A stretch of DNA of 64,000 bases from Glycine soja (GCF_004193775.1 NC_041016.1:35569366-35633365); one strand, 5' to 3'; positions 44,373 through 62,210 are shown, counted from the stretch's first letter. Numbers and translations are program-made. The notes: generated from the sequence alone by a model not told the origin.

Positions 44373-47300
44373 GACCCAATGGCGTAGGTTCCAGCGTCAG
44401 AAGAAATTGGCCCAGCAGAACCGCAAATGGCCAATATAAGAGAAGTGTCTAGGAGGCCAGTAAAGGAGAGACTCCTGCCTCCAGTGGATGAAGACAAGAT
44501 GGAGGATGAGGATCTACTAGATTCTGAGCCAGATTTCGATGTCATCTGTTGTGGTATCTATCTTGCCAATCTGAATATGATGTCCAATCTGAAGTTACTG
44601 AGATCGAAAGTGAGTTCGATCATTTTGATATGGCTGACCCAAAGCCAGTATGTTACTATGTTATGAATAATGGCTGTGGTGGAAGAGCAATTAGCTTATT
44701 TCGAAAAGCCAGATTTTCAGATGAAAAGTCATCTCAAACCTCTTTTCATCAGAGCAAAAGTTGAGAATGTTGGAATCAACAAAGTGCTCATTGATGGAGG
44801 AGCGGCTATCAACTTAATGCCTCGATCTATGCTCTACAAGATCGGGAAACATGACACTGATCTATCTGCCCACAACATTGTGCTTTCGAATTATGAGGGT
44901 AAAACTGGCTATTCTTTGGGAGCCATTCAAGTAGATGTTGCTGTAGGCAGTATAGTTCGAACCAACTCTTTTCCTGGTGATACAGTCTAAGGCTAATTTT
45001 AACTTGCTACTAGGAAGGGAGTGGATTCATGGAGTTGGAGCTGTGCCATCTAACCCTTCACCAGAGCTCATTATCTGGAGGGAGGATGGATTGTGGAAAA
45101 TATAGAGGCGGATCAAGCTCTATAAGTCAGAGGTCGATAATGTTACTGCACAAACCTTTGACAAAAAGTTGGCTAACATAGCGCCTTTGTGGTGACAAGG
45201 AGGCTGTTGTCGAATCGAGTGACAATGTTGTCCACTCTTGTCAACTCCATCCTACCTATGGGTTTATATGGGAGAGGGAGGAAATTAATGCTGTTCCTCT
45301 GAAGATGAGTCATTCCACCACTGGGTGGAATATATATGAAGATTAATATGACTGAGGCACTGCATGGCCAGAATTACGGCTTATATGGCCGAAAATAGAC
45401 TAAATACGGCCTTTGAGGCTGAATTTCACACAAATATGGCAGATGAAGCCAAGATCGAAGATCATGAAAACAAAGAAACAAAGGATCGAAGATTGGATTG
45501 TATTTATGATGATGAGCCGCTGGGTTTTGAGAAAAATCCATAAGTGAGGCGCCAAAGATGCAGGCTCAGATCCTTTGGAAGAGGTCGATATGGAGATGGC
45601 TCGATTAAAAGGCCACTTATATCAGTGCCAATATCACTCAAGTTTAAAAGAAAAGCTGGTGCCTCTTTCTTAGAGAGTTTAAAGACTGTTTTGCTTGGGA
45701 TTACCACGAAATGCCTGGGTTAAGCAGAGAAATGGTCGAAATGAAGTTACCAATTAAGGAAGGAAAAAGACCAGTAAAACAACTACGAGAAGATTCGCAC
45801 CAGAATCATGTCCAAGTCAAGGAAGAGATCGAAAGGCTGCTGAGGTGTAAATTCATCAGGGCTGCCAGGTTATGTCGAATGGTTAGCAATATAGTCCCTG
45901 TCATTAAAAAAGAATGGAACTCTTAGAGTATGCATAGATTTTAGGGATCTAAATAATGCTAACACTAAAGATGAATATGCTATGCAGTAGCAGAAATGTT
46001 GGTAGATTCGGCAGCTGTTTCGAATATTTAAGCATTTAGATGGTTATTCTGGTTATAACCAAATATTTATTGCTGGAAAACGATGTGTCGAAACAGCATT
46101 CGATGCCCTGGTGCTTTAGGCACTTATGAATGGGTGGTTATGCCCTTTGGGTTAAAAAATGCTGGGCCACTTATCAAAGGGCCATGAATTCCATGTTTTC
46201 ATGATTTTATTGACACATTTATGCAAATTTATAATTGATGATATAATCATCAATATCCTCCTCAGAAGATAGCCATTTGGATTACCTTAGGCATCTTTCG
46301 AACGAAGAGAACATGGATTAAAAATGAATCCATTAAAGTGTGTTTTGTGTGCGTGCAGGAGATTTTCCTAGGTTTTGTGTCGGTGAATAAAAAGGCATTG
46401 AGATAGAGATCAAACATAGCAAGCTATTTGTAGTACGCAGGCTCAAAAGCTATCAGCACTTCAAAAAACAGCTTCAGTCTTTGCTAGGAAAATCAACTTC
46501 TTGAGGCGATTCATTTCGAATCTAAGTGGCAAAGCTCAAATTTTTTCGCCATTACTTCGACTCAAGAAAGATGAACCATTCAAATGGAATGAAGGCATCA
46601 AAAGGCTTTCGATGAAATTAAAGAATATCTGATCAAGCCTCCCGTGTTAATGCCTCCTAGTCGAAACAAGTCCATGAAGTTGTATATTGCTGCGTCTGAC
46701 AAGACATTGGTAGCATGTTGGCTCAGGAAGATGATGATAGCATAGAACATGCAATTTATTATCTAGTCGTGTACTAAATGATGCAGAAACTAGATATACT
46801 GCCATAGAAAAACTTTGTCTTTGTCTGTATTTCTCTGTGCAAAACTTAAGCATATATAAAGCCTGTTGATGTTTATGTTATTCTCATTATGATGTTATTA
46901 AGCACATGTTGTCAAAACGCGATTTTACACAGTAGAATTGGAAAATGGGCTTTTAGCATTTAACAGAATATTCTTTAACATACAAGCCTTTGAAATCTGT
47001 TAAGGGTCAAATTGTGCAGATTTTATGTAATCACTCAGTGGTCGAAATGTCGCAAGACTATGTCGATACAGAGCCATGATTTTGTATTTCGATGGTTCGA
47101 AAACACAAACATGGAACTGGAATTGGAGTTTTAATAATATCCCCCAATAAATTCCAACTAAATCAAGTATAAAATCAAGGGCTTTGTTCTAATAATGAGG
47201 CTGAGTATGAAGCTCTAATTACAGGCCTTGAAATTTTAATTAGCCTGGGGGCAAGAAAATGTTAATATAAGAGGTGATTCAGAATTAGTGTTGAGGCAAT

Positions 47301-47868
47301 TAAACAACAAGAATACAAATGTGTTAATGAACACTTAGCAAATATTTTGTTATAGCAAGTTCTCTTCTGAATCATTCGATTATATTAACATTGAGCATGT
47401 ACCTCGACAAGAAACCGAGAAGCAAATGATTTAGCCCAATAGCTTCAGGGTACAAAATGTCGAAGGAAAAGTTAACTCAGTTGATCGAAATAAAGATAAA
47501 CTGGTGTTACCAGAGCCATTAAGCACTAAATTGCCAATGCCAAAACTTGTGGGGGCAAGTATACCACAAAATAATGAAGATGAAAGTATGAATGATCTTC
47601 AGGAAAAAATTCAAATTTGGCCATTGACAATATGTTAGATAATGATTGGGAAAGTCCATTATTGAATATTTGGAAATCCAATAGGCAATGTGGCTCGAAA
47701 GATTAAATATAGGGCCTTAAATTACGTGATTATGGGAAATGATTTGTTTAAAAAGACTGCAGAAGGAGTGTTGTTAAAATGTCTAAATGAATCAGAAGCA
47801 TACTTAGCAGTTTCCCATGTTCACAGTGGCGGCTTGTGGATCAGCATCAAGCAGGCCATAAAATGAAA
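44373..47868 (+). pseudogene. Indel-riddled partial repeat of gag end, protease, RT and RNase H
   Basis: Follows 38,384-41,899 of the same element in order, from WRRFQRQKKLAQQN through protease and RT to the start of the integrase finger. Small insertions and losses of single bases occur every few tens of bases, mostly in short runs, so no long frame survives. A scrambled patch lies at 46,380-46,470. It ends at a switch near 47,868 to the gag start region. Confidence 0.85.
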
Positions 47869-47883
47869 TTGTTTTGATTTTGT

Positions 47884-50800
47884 ATGCATTTAAGAAGTGG
47901 GAAATCTGTTCCACACTTACAGAATTCAAACTCGTACAAGGATGGCTAGACACCCCAAGCAATCGAAACAATGACCTTCCAATATGGAGGGGCAACCAAC
48001 GCAAACATCTGTCAGTAATGCCAATATAAATTCTGGTATAGGAGCATTCCTGACCAAACTGTTGGCACGGTTAGTTCAACCGTTTCGACGGTTATGAATC
48101 AACAGGGGTAACCTCTCCCATGACCAACATGACGTTGGCAAGTTCGACCACGTCAGCGTCTGTTTTGCCCCTTGGAACAACCCTATTTAGGGAATCCCAG
48201 TGAAGTCCCTTTCGACCGCCTCAAACCTCTAATGGCATGCCTACATCTTTGATGGTAGGGTTGCAAATTCTCAACCAAACATAGGAATTTAATATGTCCT
48301 CTCCATCAGGATCTGTAGCGGGCAATCAAGGTAGGGTAATTCCGCAACATTTAACTAATACATCCGTTTTGTCACTCAGACAACAATGGATGAAGTAACC
48401 ATGATATGGTTAACTGTAACACAACAAATAGGAATGTTATTAACCTTTAATTCAAATACAAATGACAGTTACCACGTTAACAATCAAATAAGTCGAATTG
48501 CTGACTTTTTTGGGCACCACCATACACAACCACCAATTGACAGATCCAAATACAGGCGCCTGTCCAAGAGATACAGATGCCTAATAACCCCGGGATGCAA
48601 ATGGCTCAAGCACCACAACAGCGGCACGCATAGAGCCACAGTCCAACAGGTCGAACCAACCCTGGTATAGTATTGGTAATAGGAACCAAAATGCTGATGA
48701 AGTATAGGGAATATTCAACAAAACCGTTTCGATATGCAGAATAACCTAGCCAAATGGTCGAACGATTTTGGTGCAGAATGGTTTGAACTTAGGCTTACAC
48801 AGGCCTAATTTGTGTCTCCATTATCTGAGTATGTGTACAGACAGAATTACAAGGGGTGTGAAATCCCTAAGTTTACCAAGTTTGCGGGAGAGACAAATGA
48901 GTCCACTGTCGAACACGTTGCTAGATATTTGGTCGAAGCAGGGGATTTGGCTAATAATGAAATTTAAGAATGAAATTTTCCCTAGTTCCTTGACTAAAAA
49001 TGCTTTTACATGGTTTACAACCCTTCCTCCTCATTCCATACATAATTGGAACCAATTGGAAAGGATTTTCCATGAGCAATTTTATGGGACAGTCTAAGAT
49101 CAGCCTTAAAGAGTTAGCCAGCGTTCGACGCAAGGCACTTGAATCAATTGATGATTATTTGAACAGATTCAGACTCTTAAAGGCAAGGTGTTTCACCCAA
49201 TCCTGAACATGAATTAGTCGAAATGGCTGCTGGTGGCCTAGACTATTCGATTAGAAGAAATTAGATACCCAGTATTTAAGGGATATGGCTCAATTGGCTG
49301 ATAGAGTTCGACAACTCGAACGGTTGAAGGCCGAAAAGGCTAGAAATTCTAAATTCCACAAGAAGGAAAAGGTTGCTTATATCGAACCATGACAGTGACC
49401 AGGAGTTCGATATTATATATGAAGATATCGAAGACAGTGAGGTTGATTTAGCAGAATTAAACCTGGACCTCCTTATGTTTGTAAACTCCTTAGACCTTCC
49501 AATGGAAAAACCCTGTTGAACCTAAAAATGATAAATTTATGTCTAAAACTTACACATTTGACATAACTAAATGTGATGAAATATTTGATTTATTAGTCAC
49601 AGATGGCCAGATTGTTGTTCCTAAGGGCTTGAAAGTACCCCCAATCGAACAACAGAAAAAAAGGGGTTATTGTAAATTTCATAATTTCCTTGGCCATAAA
49701 ACTCACGTTGTGTTCTTTTCAGGGATTTGGTTCAAAAGGCTCTTGACGAAGGAAGGCTAAAATTTGGTGAGAAACCAAAGGTTGTTCAGGCAAATGCTGA
49801 AACATCCAAAGCTGCCGAAACTCTCTATGCGAAGCCCCAAGAAATAATGATGGTCGAAACAATGGAGGTGTCCCATGTGCAAGTTCAGGATGTATCTGAA
49901 GAGGATTACAACGAACAGATGAAGGTTGTTTATCCTCAGGCTGAGGAGGAGTTAATTGATTTCTTGAACAGATGCAAACTCGAAAACAAGATTGTGATGC
50001 TCTGCCCTCGCTGCAGTGCAGTATGTGATAAGGAGGCTACTGAGGGCCTCAAGAAATACCAAGTTGTTAACAAGGGGGCAAGGCAGAACCAACGTTTCGA
50101 TAAAGGCAAAAGAGTTATGGTGCAGTCGAATACTAATCAGAAGTCGGGTCGAAGGAATACTTTCGCTCCTCCTGGTTCAGTGCCGGTCGAAAAATGGATG
50201 CACCAGGGACTCATAAGATTCAACAAAGGGATTATGGAAGTAGGTGGTTCGAGTGGAACGAAGCAAATTGGCCCACAGGAGGCCAATAGGTACTCGTATA
50301 GGAACAATTACAAAGGAAAGAATCCTATGACGAGGACCCAATGGCGTAGGTTCCAGCGTCAGAAGAAATTGGCCCAGCAGAACCCGCAAATGGGCCAATA
50401 TAAAGAAGTGTCTAGGAGGCCAGTAAAGGAGAGACTCCTGCCTCCAGTGGATGAAGACAAGATGGAGGATGAGGATCTACTAGATTCTGAGCCAGATTTC
50501 GATGTCATCTGTGTGGTATCTATCTTGCCATCTGAATATGATGTCCAATCTGAAGTTACTGAGATCGAAAGTGAGTTCGATCATTTTGATATGGCTGACC
50601 CAAAGCCAGTATGTTACTATGTTATGAATAATGGCTGTGTGGAAGAGCAATTAGCTTATTTCGAAAAGCCAGATTTTCAGATGAAAAGTCATCTCAAACC
50701 TCTTTTCATCAGAGCAAAAGTTGAGAATGTTGGAATCAACAAAGTGCTCATTGATGGAGGAGCGGCTATCAACTTAATGCCTCGATCTATGCTCTACAAG

Positions 50801-51310
50801 ATCGGGAAACATGACACTGATCTATCTGCCCACAACATTGTGCTTTCGAATTATGAGGGTAAAACTGGCTATTCTTTGGGAGCCATTCAAGTAGATGTTG
50901 CTGTAGGCAGTATAGTTCGACCAACTCTTTTCCTGGTGATACAGTCTAAGGCTAATTTTAACTTGCTACTAGGAAGGGAGTGGATTCATGGAGTTGGAGC
51001 TGTGCCATCTACCCTTCACCAGAAGCTCATTATCTGGAGGGAGGATGGGATTGTGGAAAATATAGAGGCGGATCAAAGCTTCTATAAGTCAGAGGTCGAT
51101 AATGTTACTGCACAAACCTTTGACAAAAAGTTGGCTAACATAGCGCCTTGTGGTGACAAGGAGGCTGTTGTCGAATCGAGTGACAATGTTGTCCACTCTG
51201 TCAAACTCCATCCTACCTATGGGTTTATATGGGAGAGGGAGGAAATTAATGCTGTTCCCTCTGAAGATGGAGTCATTCCACCAACTGGGTGGAATATATA
51301 TGAAGATTAA
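47884..51310 (+). pseudogene. gag: Second gag-protease copy: indel-rich first half, clean second half
   Basis: ATGCATTTAAGAAGTGGG at 47,884 corresponds to the gag start at 35,880. From there to about 49,726 a net 53 bases are missing relative to copy 1, through scattered single-base losses. From 49,727 to the TAA at 51,310 it appears identical to 37,776-39,359, including protease. If the first half is a sequencing or assembly problem, the true gene would be intact like copy 1. Confidence 0.85.
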
Positions 51311-54300
51311 TATGACTGAGGCCACTGCATGGGCCAGAATTACGGCTTATATGGCCGAAAATAGACTAAATACGGCCTTTGAGGCTGAATTTCAACAAAA
51401 TATGGCAGATGAAGCCAAGATCGAAGATCATGAAAACAAAGAAACAAAGGATCGAAGATTGGATTGTATTTATGATGATGAGCCGCTGGGTTTTGAGAAA
51501 AATCCCATAAGTGAGGCGCCAAAGATGCAGGCTCAAGATCCTTTGGAAGAGGTCGATATTGGAGATGGCTCGATTAAAAGGCCAACTTATATCAGTGCCA
51601 ATATCACCTCAAGTTTAAAAGAAAAGCTGGTGCCTCTTCTTAGAGAGTTTAAAGACTGTTTTGCTTGGGATTACCACGAAATGCCTGGGTTAAGCAGAGA
51701 AATGGTCGAAATGAAGTTACCAATTAAGGAAGGAAAAAGACCAGTAAAACAACTACCGAGAAGATTCGCACCAGAAATCATGTCCAAGATCAAGGAAGAG
51801 ATCGAAAGGCTGCTGAGGTGTAAATTCATCAGGGCTGCCAGGTATGTCGAATGGTTAGCAAATATAGTCCCTGTCATTAAAAAGAATGGAACTCTTAGAG
51901 TATGCATAGATTTTAGGGATCTAAATAATGCTACACCTAAAGATGAATATGCTATGCCAGTAGCAGAAATGTTGGTAGATTCGGCAGCTGGTTTCGAATA
52001 TTTAAGCATGTTAGATGGTTATTCTGGTTATAACCAAATATTTATTGCTGAAAACGATGTGTCGAAAACAGCATTTCGATGCCCTGGTGCTTTAGGCACT
52101 TATGAATGGGTGGTTATGCCCTTTGGGTTAAAAAATGCTGGGGCCACTTATCAAAGGGCCATGAATTCCATGTTTCATGATTTTATTGACACATTTATGC
52201 AAATTTATATTGATGATATAATCATCAAATCCTCCTCAGAAGATAGCCATTTGGATTACCTTAGGCAATCTTTCGAACGAATGAGGAAACATGGATTAAA
52301 AATGAATCCATTAAAGTGTGCTTTTTGTGTGCGTGCAGGAGATTTCCTAGGTTTTGTGGTGCATAAAAAAGGCATTGAGATAAATCAAAATAAGACAAAG
52401 GCTATTCTTGAGACGAGGCCTCCTTCGACCAAAAAACAGCTTCAGTCTTTGCTAGGAAAAATCAACTTCTTGAGGCGATTCATTTCGAATCTAAGTGGCA
52501 AAGCTCAAATTTTTTCGCCATTACTTCGACTCAAGAAAGATGAACCATTCAAATGGAATGAAGAGCATCAAAAGGCTTTCGATGAAATTAAAGAATATCT
52601 GATCAAGCCTCCCGTGTTAATGCCTCCTAGTCGAAACAAGTCCATGAAGTTGTATATTGCTGCGTCTGACAAGACCATTGGTAGCATGTTGGCTCAGGAA
52701 GATGATGATAGCATAGAACATGCAATTTATTATCTTAGTCGTGTACTAAATGATGCAGAAACTAGATATACTGCCATAGAAAAACTTTGTCTTTGTCTGT
52801 ATTTCTCTTGTGCAAAACTTAAGCAATATATAAAGCCTGTTGATGTTTATGTGTATTCTCATTATGATGTTATTAAGCACATGTTGTCAAAACCGATTTT
52901 ACACAGTAGAATTGGAAAATGGGCTTTAGCATTAACAGAATATTCTTTAACATACAAGCCTTTGAAATCTGTTAAGGGTCAAATTGTGGCAGATTTTATT
53001 GTAGATCACTCAGTGGTCGAAATGTCGCAAGACTATGTCGATACAGAGCCATGGATTTTGTATTTCGATGGTTCGAAACACAAACATGGAACTGGAATTG
53101 GAGTTTTAATAATATCCCCCAATAAAATTCCAACTAAATTCAAGTATAAAATCAAAGGGCTTTGTTCTAATAATGAGGCTGAGTATGAAGCTCTAATTAC
53201 AGGCCTTGAAATTTTAATTAGCCTGGGGGCAAGAAATGTTAATATAAGAGGTGATTCAGAATTAGTGTTGAGGCAATTAACACAAGAATACAAATGTGTT
53301 AATGAACACTTAGCAAAATATTTTGTTATAGCAAGTTCTCTTCTGAATCATTTCGATTATATTAACATTGAGCATGTACCTCGACAAGAAAACCGAGAAG
53401 CAAATGATTTAGCCCAAATAGCTTCAGGGTACAAAATGTCGAAGGAAAAGTTAACTCAGTTGATCGAAATAAAAGATAAACTGGTGTTACCAGAGCCATT
53501 AAGCACTAAATTGCCAATGCCAAAACTTGTGGGGGCAAGTATACCACAAAATAATGAAGATGAAAGTATGAATGATCTTCAGGAAAAAATTCAAATTTTG
53601 GCCATTGACAATATGTTAGATAATGATTGGAGAAAGTCCATTATTGAATATTTGGAAAATCCAATAGGCAATGTGGCTCGAAAGATTAAATATAGGGCCT
53701 TAAATTACGTGATTATGGGAAATGATTTGTTTAAAAAGACTGCAGAAGGAGTGTTGTTAAAATGTCTAAATGAATCAGAAGCATACTTAGCAGTTTCCCA
53801 TGTTCACAGTGGGGCTTGTGGATCACATCAAGCAGGCCATAAAATGAAATGGCTTTTATTTCGACAAGGTTTGTATTGGCCTTCGATGTTAAAAGACTGC
53901 ATAGAATTTGCTAAAGGCTGTCAGGAATGCCAAAAGCATGCAGGGATACAGCATGTACCGGCTAGTGAGTTACACTCCATAATCAAACCTTGGCCTTTCA
54001 GAGGATGGGCTTTGGACCTAATTGGTGAAATCAAGCCTGCCTCTTCGAAGAACCAGCGTTATATTATAGTTGGTATCGATTACTTTACAAAATGGATCGA
54101 AGCAGTCCCTTTGCCAAATGTTGATCAGGAAGCAGTAATTAGTTTCATTCAAAATTATATTATTTATAGGTTTGGTATTCCCGAAACAATTACCACTGAT
54201 CAAGGTTCCGTTTTTACTGGACGAAAAATGAAAGAATTTGCCCAAAAAACTGGCTTTCGATTATTAACCTCGACACCATATTATGCGCAAGCAAATGGTC

Positions 54301-54896
54301 AGGTCGAAGCAGCCAATAAGATTGTAATCAACTTGATTAAAAAACACATTGCCCAAAAGCCAAGAAATTGGAATAAAACGTTAGATCAAGTTCTATGGGC
54401 ATGTAGAAATTCTCCTAAGGAATCAACTAATACTACCCCATTTCGACTGACTTATGGGCACGATGCTATACTGCCGGTCGAAATACATTTGCAATCAGCT
54501 AGAGTACAAAAACAAATGGACATTCCGATCGACCATTATTGGAAAATGATGTCAGATGAGTTAGTTGATTTAGACGAGGAGAGATTAAGAGCATTAGAAG
54601 TCTTGACTAAACAAAAAGAAAGAGTTGCTAAAGCTTATAATAAGAAAGTGAAGTCGAAAACTTTTAATGTTGGAGATTTAGTTTGGAAGGTTATCCTGCC
54701 CATGGATAGTAAGGATCGAGCTTTGGGCAAATGGTCCCCAAATTGGGAAGGACCGTTTAAAATAATTCAGATCTATTCGAATGGTGCTTATGAATTAGAG
54801 GAATTAACCCCTCAGAAACGTACTTTGAGTATAAATGGTAAATATTTGAAAAAATATAAACCAACATTGCTCGAAGTTAAAATAAGCATAGAATAG
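51150..54896 (+). CDS. pol: Pol polyprotein, intact (RT, two RNase H domains, integrase)
   Basis: A 1,248-codon frame. Residues 1-52 overlap protease in another frame; unique coding starts about MTEATAWARITAYMAENRLN. RT spans about 235-410 with YIDD at 353-356 (52,206). A degenerate gypsy RNase H lies at about 500-630 and an archaeal-type RNase H at about 640-770 (LYFDGSKHKHGTGIGVLI, HVPRQENREANDLAQ). The integrase finger H-x-H...C-x-x-C (ACGSHQAGHK, CQECQKHAG) and D-D-E core (GIDYFTKWIEA, TTDQGSVFTG, NGQVEAANK) follow, then a C-terminal tail. No chromodomain is seen, as expected for Tat. Needs frameshifting or splicing relative to gag-pro. Confidence 0.92.
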   Translation: MVTRRLLSNRVTMLSTLSNSILPMGLYGRGRKLMLFPLKMESFHQLGGIYMKINMTEATAWARITAYMAENRLNTAFEAEFQQNMADEAKIEDHENKETKDRRLDCIYDDEPLGFEKNPISEAPKMQAQDPLEEVDIGDGSIKRPTYISANITSSLKEKLVPLLREFKDCFAWDYHEMPGLSREMVEMKLPIKEGKRPVKQLPRRFAPEIMSKIKEEIERLLRCKFIRAARYVEWLANIVPVIKKNGTLRVCIDFRDLNNATPKDEYAMPVAEMLVDSAAGFEYLSMLDGYSGYNQIFIAENDVSKTAFRCPGALGTYEWVVMPFGLKNAGATYQRAMNSMFHDFIDTFMQIYIDDIIIKSSSEDSHLDYLRQSFERMRKHGLKMNPLKCAFCVRAGDFLGFVVHKKGIEINQNKTKAILETRPPSTKKQLQSLLGKINFLRRFISNLSGKAQIFSPLLRLKKDEPFKWNEEHQKAFDEIKEYLIKPPVLMPPSRNKSMKLYIAASDKTIGSMLAQEDDDSIEHAIYYLSRVLNDAETRYTAIEKLCLCLYFSCAKLKQYIKPVDVYVYSHYDVIKHMLSKPILHSRIGKWALALTEYSLTYKPLKSVKGQIVADFIVDHSVVEMSQDYVDTEPWILYFDGSKHKHGTGIGVLIISPNKIPTKFKYKIKGLCSNNEAEYEALITGLEILISLGARNVNIRGDSELVLRQLTQEYKCVNEHLAKYFVIASSLLNHFDYINIEHVPRQENREANDLAQIASGYKMSKEKLTQLIEIKDKLVLPEPLSTKLPMPKLVGASIPQNNEDESMNDLQEKIQILAIDNMLDNDWRKSIIEYLENPIGNVARKIKYRALNYVIMGNDLFKKTAEGVLLKCLNESEAYLAVSHVHSGACGSHQAGHKMKWLLFRQGLYWPSMLKDCIEFAKGCQECQKHAGIQHVPASELHSIIKPWPFRGWALDLIGEIKPASSKNQRYIIVGIDYFTKWIEAVPLPNVDQEAVISFIQNYIIYRFGIPETITTDQGSVFTGRKMKEFAQKTGFRLLTSTPYYAQANGQVEAANKIVINLIKKHIAQKPRNWNKTLDQVLWACRNSPKESTNTTPFRLTYGHDAILPVEIHLQSARVQKQMDIPIDHYWKMMSDELVDLDEERLRALEVLTKQKERVAKAYNKKVKSKTFNVGDLVWKVILPMDSKDRALGKWSPNWEGPFKIIQIYSNGAYELEELTPQKRTLSINGKYLKKYKPTLLEVKISIE

Positions 54897-55020
54897 ACAG
54901 AAATAATGGAAACATAAAAATGGCGATAACAGTAAAATTGCCACAAAAGGGCATGTGTCAATATTACATCAAAAGTAGAATCGAAATACAGAATTCGAAA
55001 TAAAGAAATTATAAGTTCTA

Positions 55021-59041
<4,021 letters not shown>

Positions 59042-59933
59042 TGTTAGCCCATATTTTCGACGAGCTAAAATATGCTCTAAGTATGCATTGGATGTCGTCT
59101 CGAGGTTCGAAGCGTATTACAGAGCAAGAGTCTGGTCAGGACCTGTTCGAATCGAAAAGAGAGAAGAGTCTTTTGAAAGGGATTCCCAGGTTCAAGGAAG
59201 TATTTGCGAAGTACAAGGCTAGGATAAGAAAGAGGGCTTTCGAATCATTGGGTGATTCAAACTGATGTATGATCGAGTCGAAGTCGAGGTAACAGGAGTT
59301 CTAGACTTAGCACAATTTCTGACAAAAAATTCACAAAATCAGCTTCGACTTCGAGCAAGACGGATAACCGTTCTAAGGAGCAGTTATGTGCATGTAAGAT
59401 GTACGTGGCAGGACACTTGGCATTCGGATAATGTTCGACCGTTAGGGCAGTTTATTTTCGAATGTCTATATATAGCAGTTTTTAGTTAGATTTGGGGGGT
59501 CGCAAATCATTTCTACAGAATCCTTATACACTCAAAGTATCCAGCGCAGAGAGAAACGAGTACACAAGGAGAATGTATGTTTGTTTGTGAACCATTTTAA
59601 ATTTCTGTAAACTTTACATTTCGAATGCAATGCAATTTACGCTTCACTTTAGAATTCCTGTCTTTTAAATGGTTCATTCGATCGAGTGAACTTACTGCTC
59701 CTTTACATTCTGCAATTTTCCTCCCTTGTTAATTTATTTCCAGCATTTCGATTTCTGTTAAACAATTTTACTTTCTGCAAATTTCGAACCAGTGAGTGTT
59801 TGTTGCAATGATGAACATTAACGGTTTTATGTTTAAAGCAAACACGCAAATGACATGCTCCTGAGATTCACTAGTTGGTCTCGCAAGCAATTAACTTAGA
59901 CTAGCGGTTGTTTACCAAATTCCAGTGTAAACA
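59042..59933 (+). repeat. 3' LTR of the young Tat element
   Basis: 892 bp from TGTTAGCCC to GTGTAAACA, matching the 5' LTR at a constant offset of 24,164. Followed by the GATGC target duplication. Confidence 0.93.
59467..59474 (+). promoter_or_regulatory. TATA box in the 3' LTR
   Basis: TATATATA at the same offset as in the 5' LTR. It could drive read-out transcription into the flanking DNA. Confidence 0.5.
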
Positions 59934-59938
59934 GATGC

Positions 59939-60832
59939 CTAACACAAAGCAACTTTATTTTTGTCTAAATAAAATGACGACGTTTTGGTCTCACCCTTCA
60001 TACATCAATAAACTCATTGTAAATGGCACATCAACATTCAACAAAAAAAAAAAAAAAAACACAACACACCACTGCCATTGCAAGACAAAAAAATGGAAGA
60101 TCCTAAATATGCAAAGTGCATTAAAGTCCAAAATATATAGCTCGCATCTGGAGTTTCTTAATTGTTTGCTCTATTCTTTTTGTGTTAAATGCAATTTTTA
60201 TCACGATCGATGCTGTTGGATAATAGTTTGTGTTTAGGTGTAAGAAATGTGTGTTTAGTGAGATTTTGTGAGGGAGATGTTGTTGTCTTTTTGTGTTTAG
60301 TTAAGTGTTTTGGAGGACTTGTCTTTGAATGTCACTAATCTATTTTTTTCATTTTATTTGTGCAGTGTTAACGTAAGCTAATTGTGCAATACTATTTGCC
60401 TTTCTAAATGAAAATGTAGTCCTTTTTGTAATAAAATGAATGATGTTAAAGTTTTATCAGTTGAGTAGTTGGCACACACCTCCTTCTAATTTAATTTTTT
60501 GTTTTTGTCATGAATTATTGGTAAACAAAATTATGACGTTTATAATATGTATAAAAAATAAACACATATGGAAAGCTAAAATCCATTGTTGTCTTATACT
60601 GACTTATATTATCCATTACATCCATGTCATAGCATCTTTAGAAGTTTTTAACGACTACATAATATTATAGTGATATAATATTATATCCATCACATCCGTG
60701 TGACATAATGTTGACTTCTAAATAAAGCATATGTCAACCTATAAGTCTTTAGCCAGAGGTGCTCTAAGGATAATGTAATTGAAGCTCAAACTCTAAACTC
60801 AAAAACAAGGTTTTTTTTATGTTGGCAAATAG
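59939..60832. repeat. Copy B of the local duplication, first part
   Basis: 59,939-60,095 continues copy A across the retrotransposon (CTAAATAAAATGACGACGTT also matches 63,828-63,850). 60,100-60,480 repeats 34,160-34,500. The section 60,480-60,832 has no counterpart in copy A and no gene. Confidence 0.6.
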
Positions 60833-62210
60833 TGTAACATCCCAATTTTTCGTAAATAAATTTAAAAAGCTTTTTAGTAAAATAAATAAATAAATAAATA
60901 AATATAAAACAAAGAATAGACTGAGTACCCTAGGTATAAATAGTTATGTTAAGTCAGGTGTCTCCTCTTCTCCTCATTTTCGTTTTTCTCTTTTCTCCAC
61001 TCAAAACCCTTTCTTTTTCCCGCAATCCACTAAACCTGTCTCATAAAAACAACGATCTCGAACTCATTTACCGTTGGATCGTCGTGAAATTTTAGCAGCT
61101 AGTTCACAATCCAATTCCGAACATTCTCACCGTTGGGAATTTTAAATCATGTCTAAGATTAGAGGAAAACCCTTCGCATTGTAGCCTTTTATTTTCCCGC
61201 AAAAACCCAAAACTGTCTCGGTAAAACTACGATCCCGGTTTCGTTAACCGTTGGATTTTCATGAAATTTGGATATGTTGTTCAAAATTCAATTACGCACA
61301 CGTTCACCGTTGGGATTTGCGAGATAATATTTGTGGATGGAGAAAAAGAAACCGCATGAATACAGTACAAGTGGAGGCTTCAATCTCTTCTTCGTCTCTC
61401 TGACGTTCAAGAATTCTATCGGAGCAGTCGGAGGAAAAACTGGAGGAATCTCATGAAACCGCTAGAGATGTCGCTATCGTTGTCGGAAGACACGTGAGTC
61501 CGCTTAGAGGTAAGGGATGAGTTATTCACAATTGGGGGTTAGTGAGAACATGTGTAGGGATCCTTAGAGAACTAAATTTGGGTTTATTTTGGGATGTTTA
61601 TTGAATTATATAATTTTTCTTTATGATAATGAATACAATATTATTGTGTTCTATGTACCAATTGATGTCTTGATGAGAATTGATTGATAAACTTGAGTGC
61701 TCTTGATGTCTTTGTGTTTAACCCATGATTTTGATACAATTGTGAAAAACTATTTCAGAGGTTTTACATCCCATGTTGTGATAAAATCTTTTGTATAAAT
61801 TGTTATGTTGAGGTTATGAAATGATGATTCAAACTGTGAGTATGTGATAAATTGAACATGTGACAGATGATGAAATACATGTGTATTGAGATGAGATGTG
61901 TGTATTGAGTTGTGAACTATGAACTGTGCAATCACACAATTGTAAGACCCTTTAAGGGCGACGAGTATTGTGATGGGATCCGCTGTGGGAATCCGATGAG
62001 TTAAAATGATTTTGAAAACAATTGAGTAAATGTGTGTATTGCATAGTTCATAGGTAAAGTGTATATGATTCATGAGGTGTGATAACATGTTAAATTGAGA
62101 TTATACCATTGTGATTGGAATTAAGTGTATGTGATAAATTGAGTATGTATATGATTGAGATATATATGTGCATTGAGTTGTGAACTATGAATTGTACAAT
62201 CACACGATCA

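Noticed and set aside
59908..60237. 109-codon frame after the 3' LTR
   Set aside because: It starts within the LTR, crosses the insertion border and contains a poly-Lys run from a poly-A tract, so it is a chance frame.
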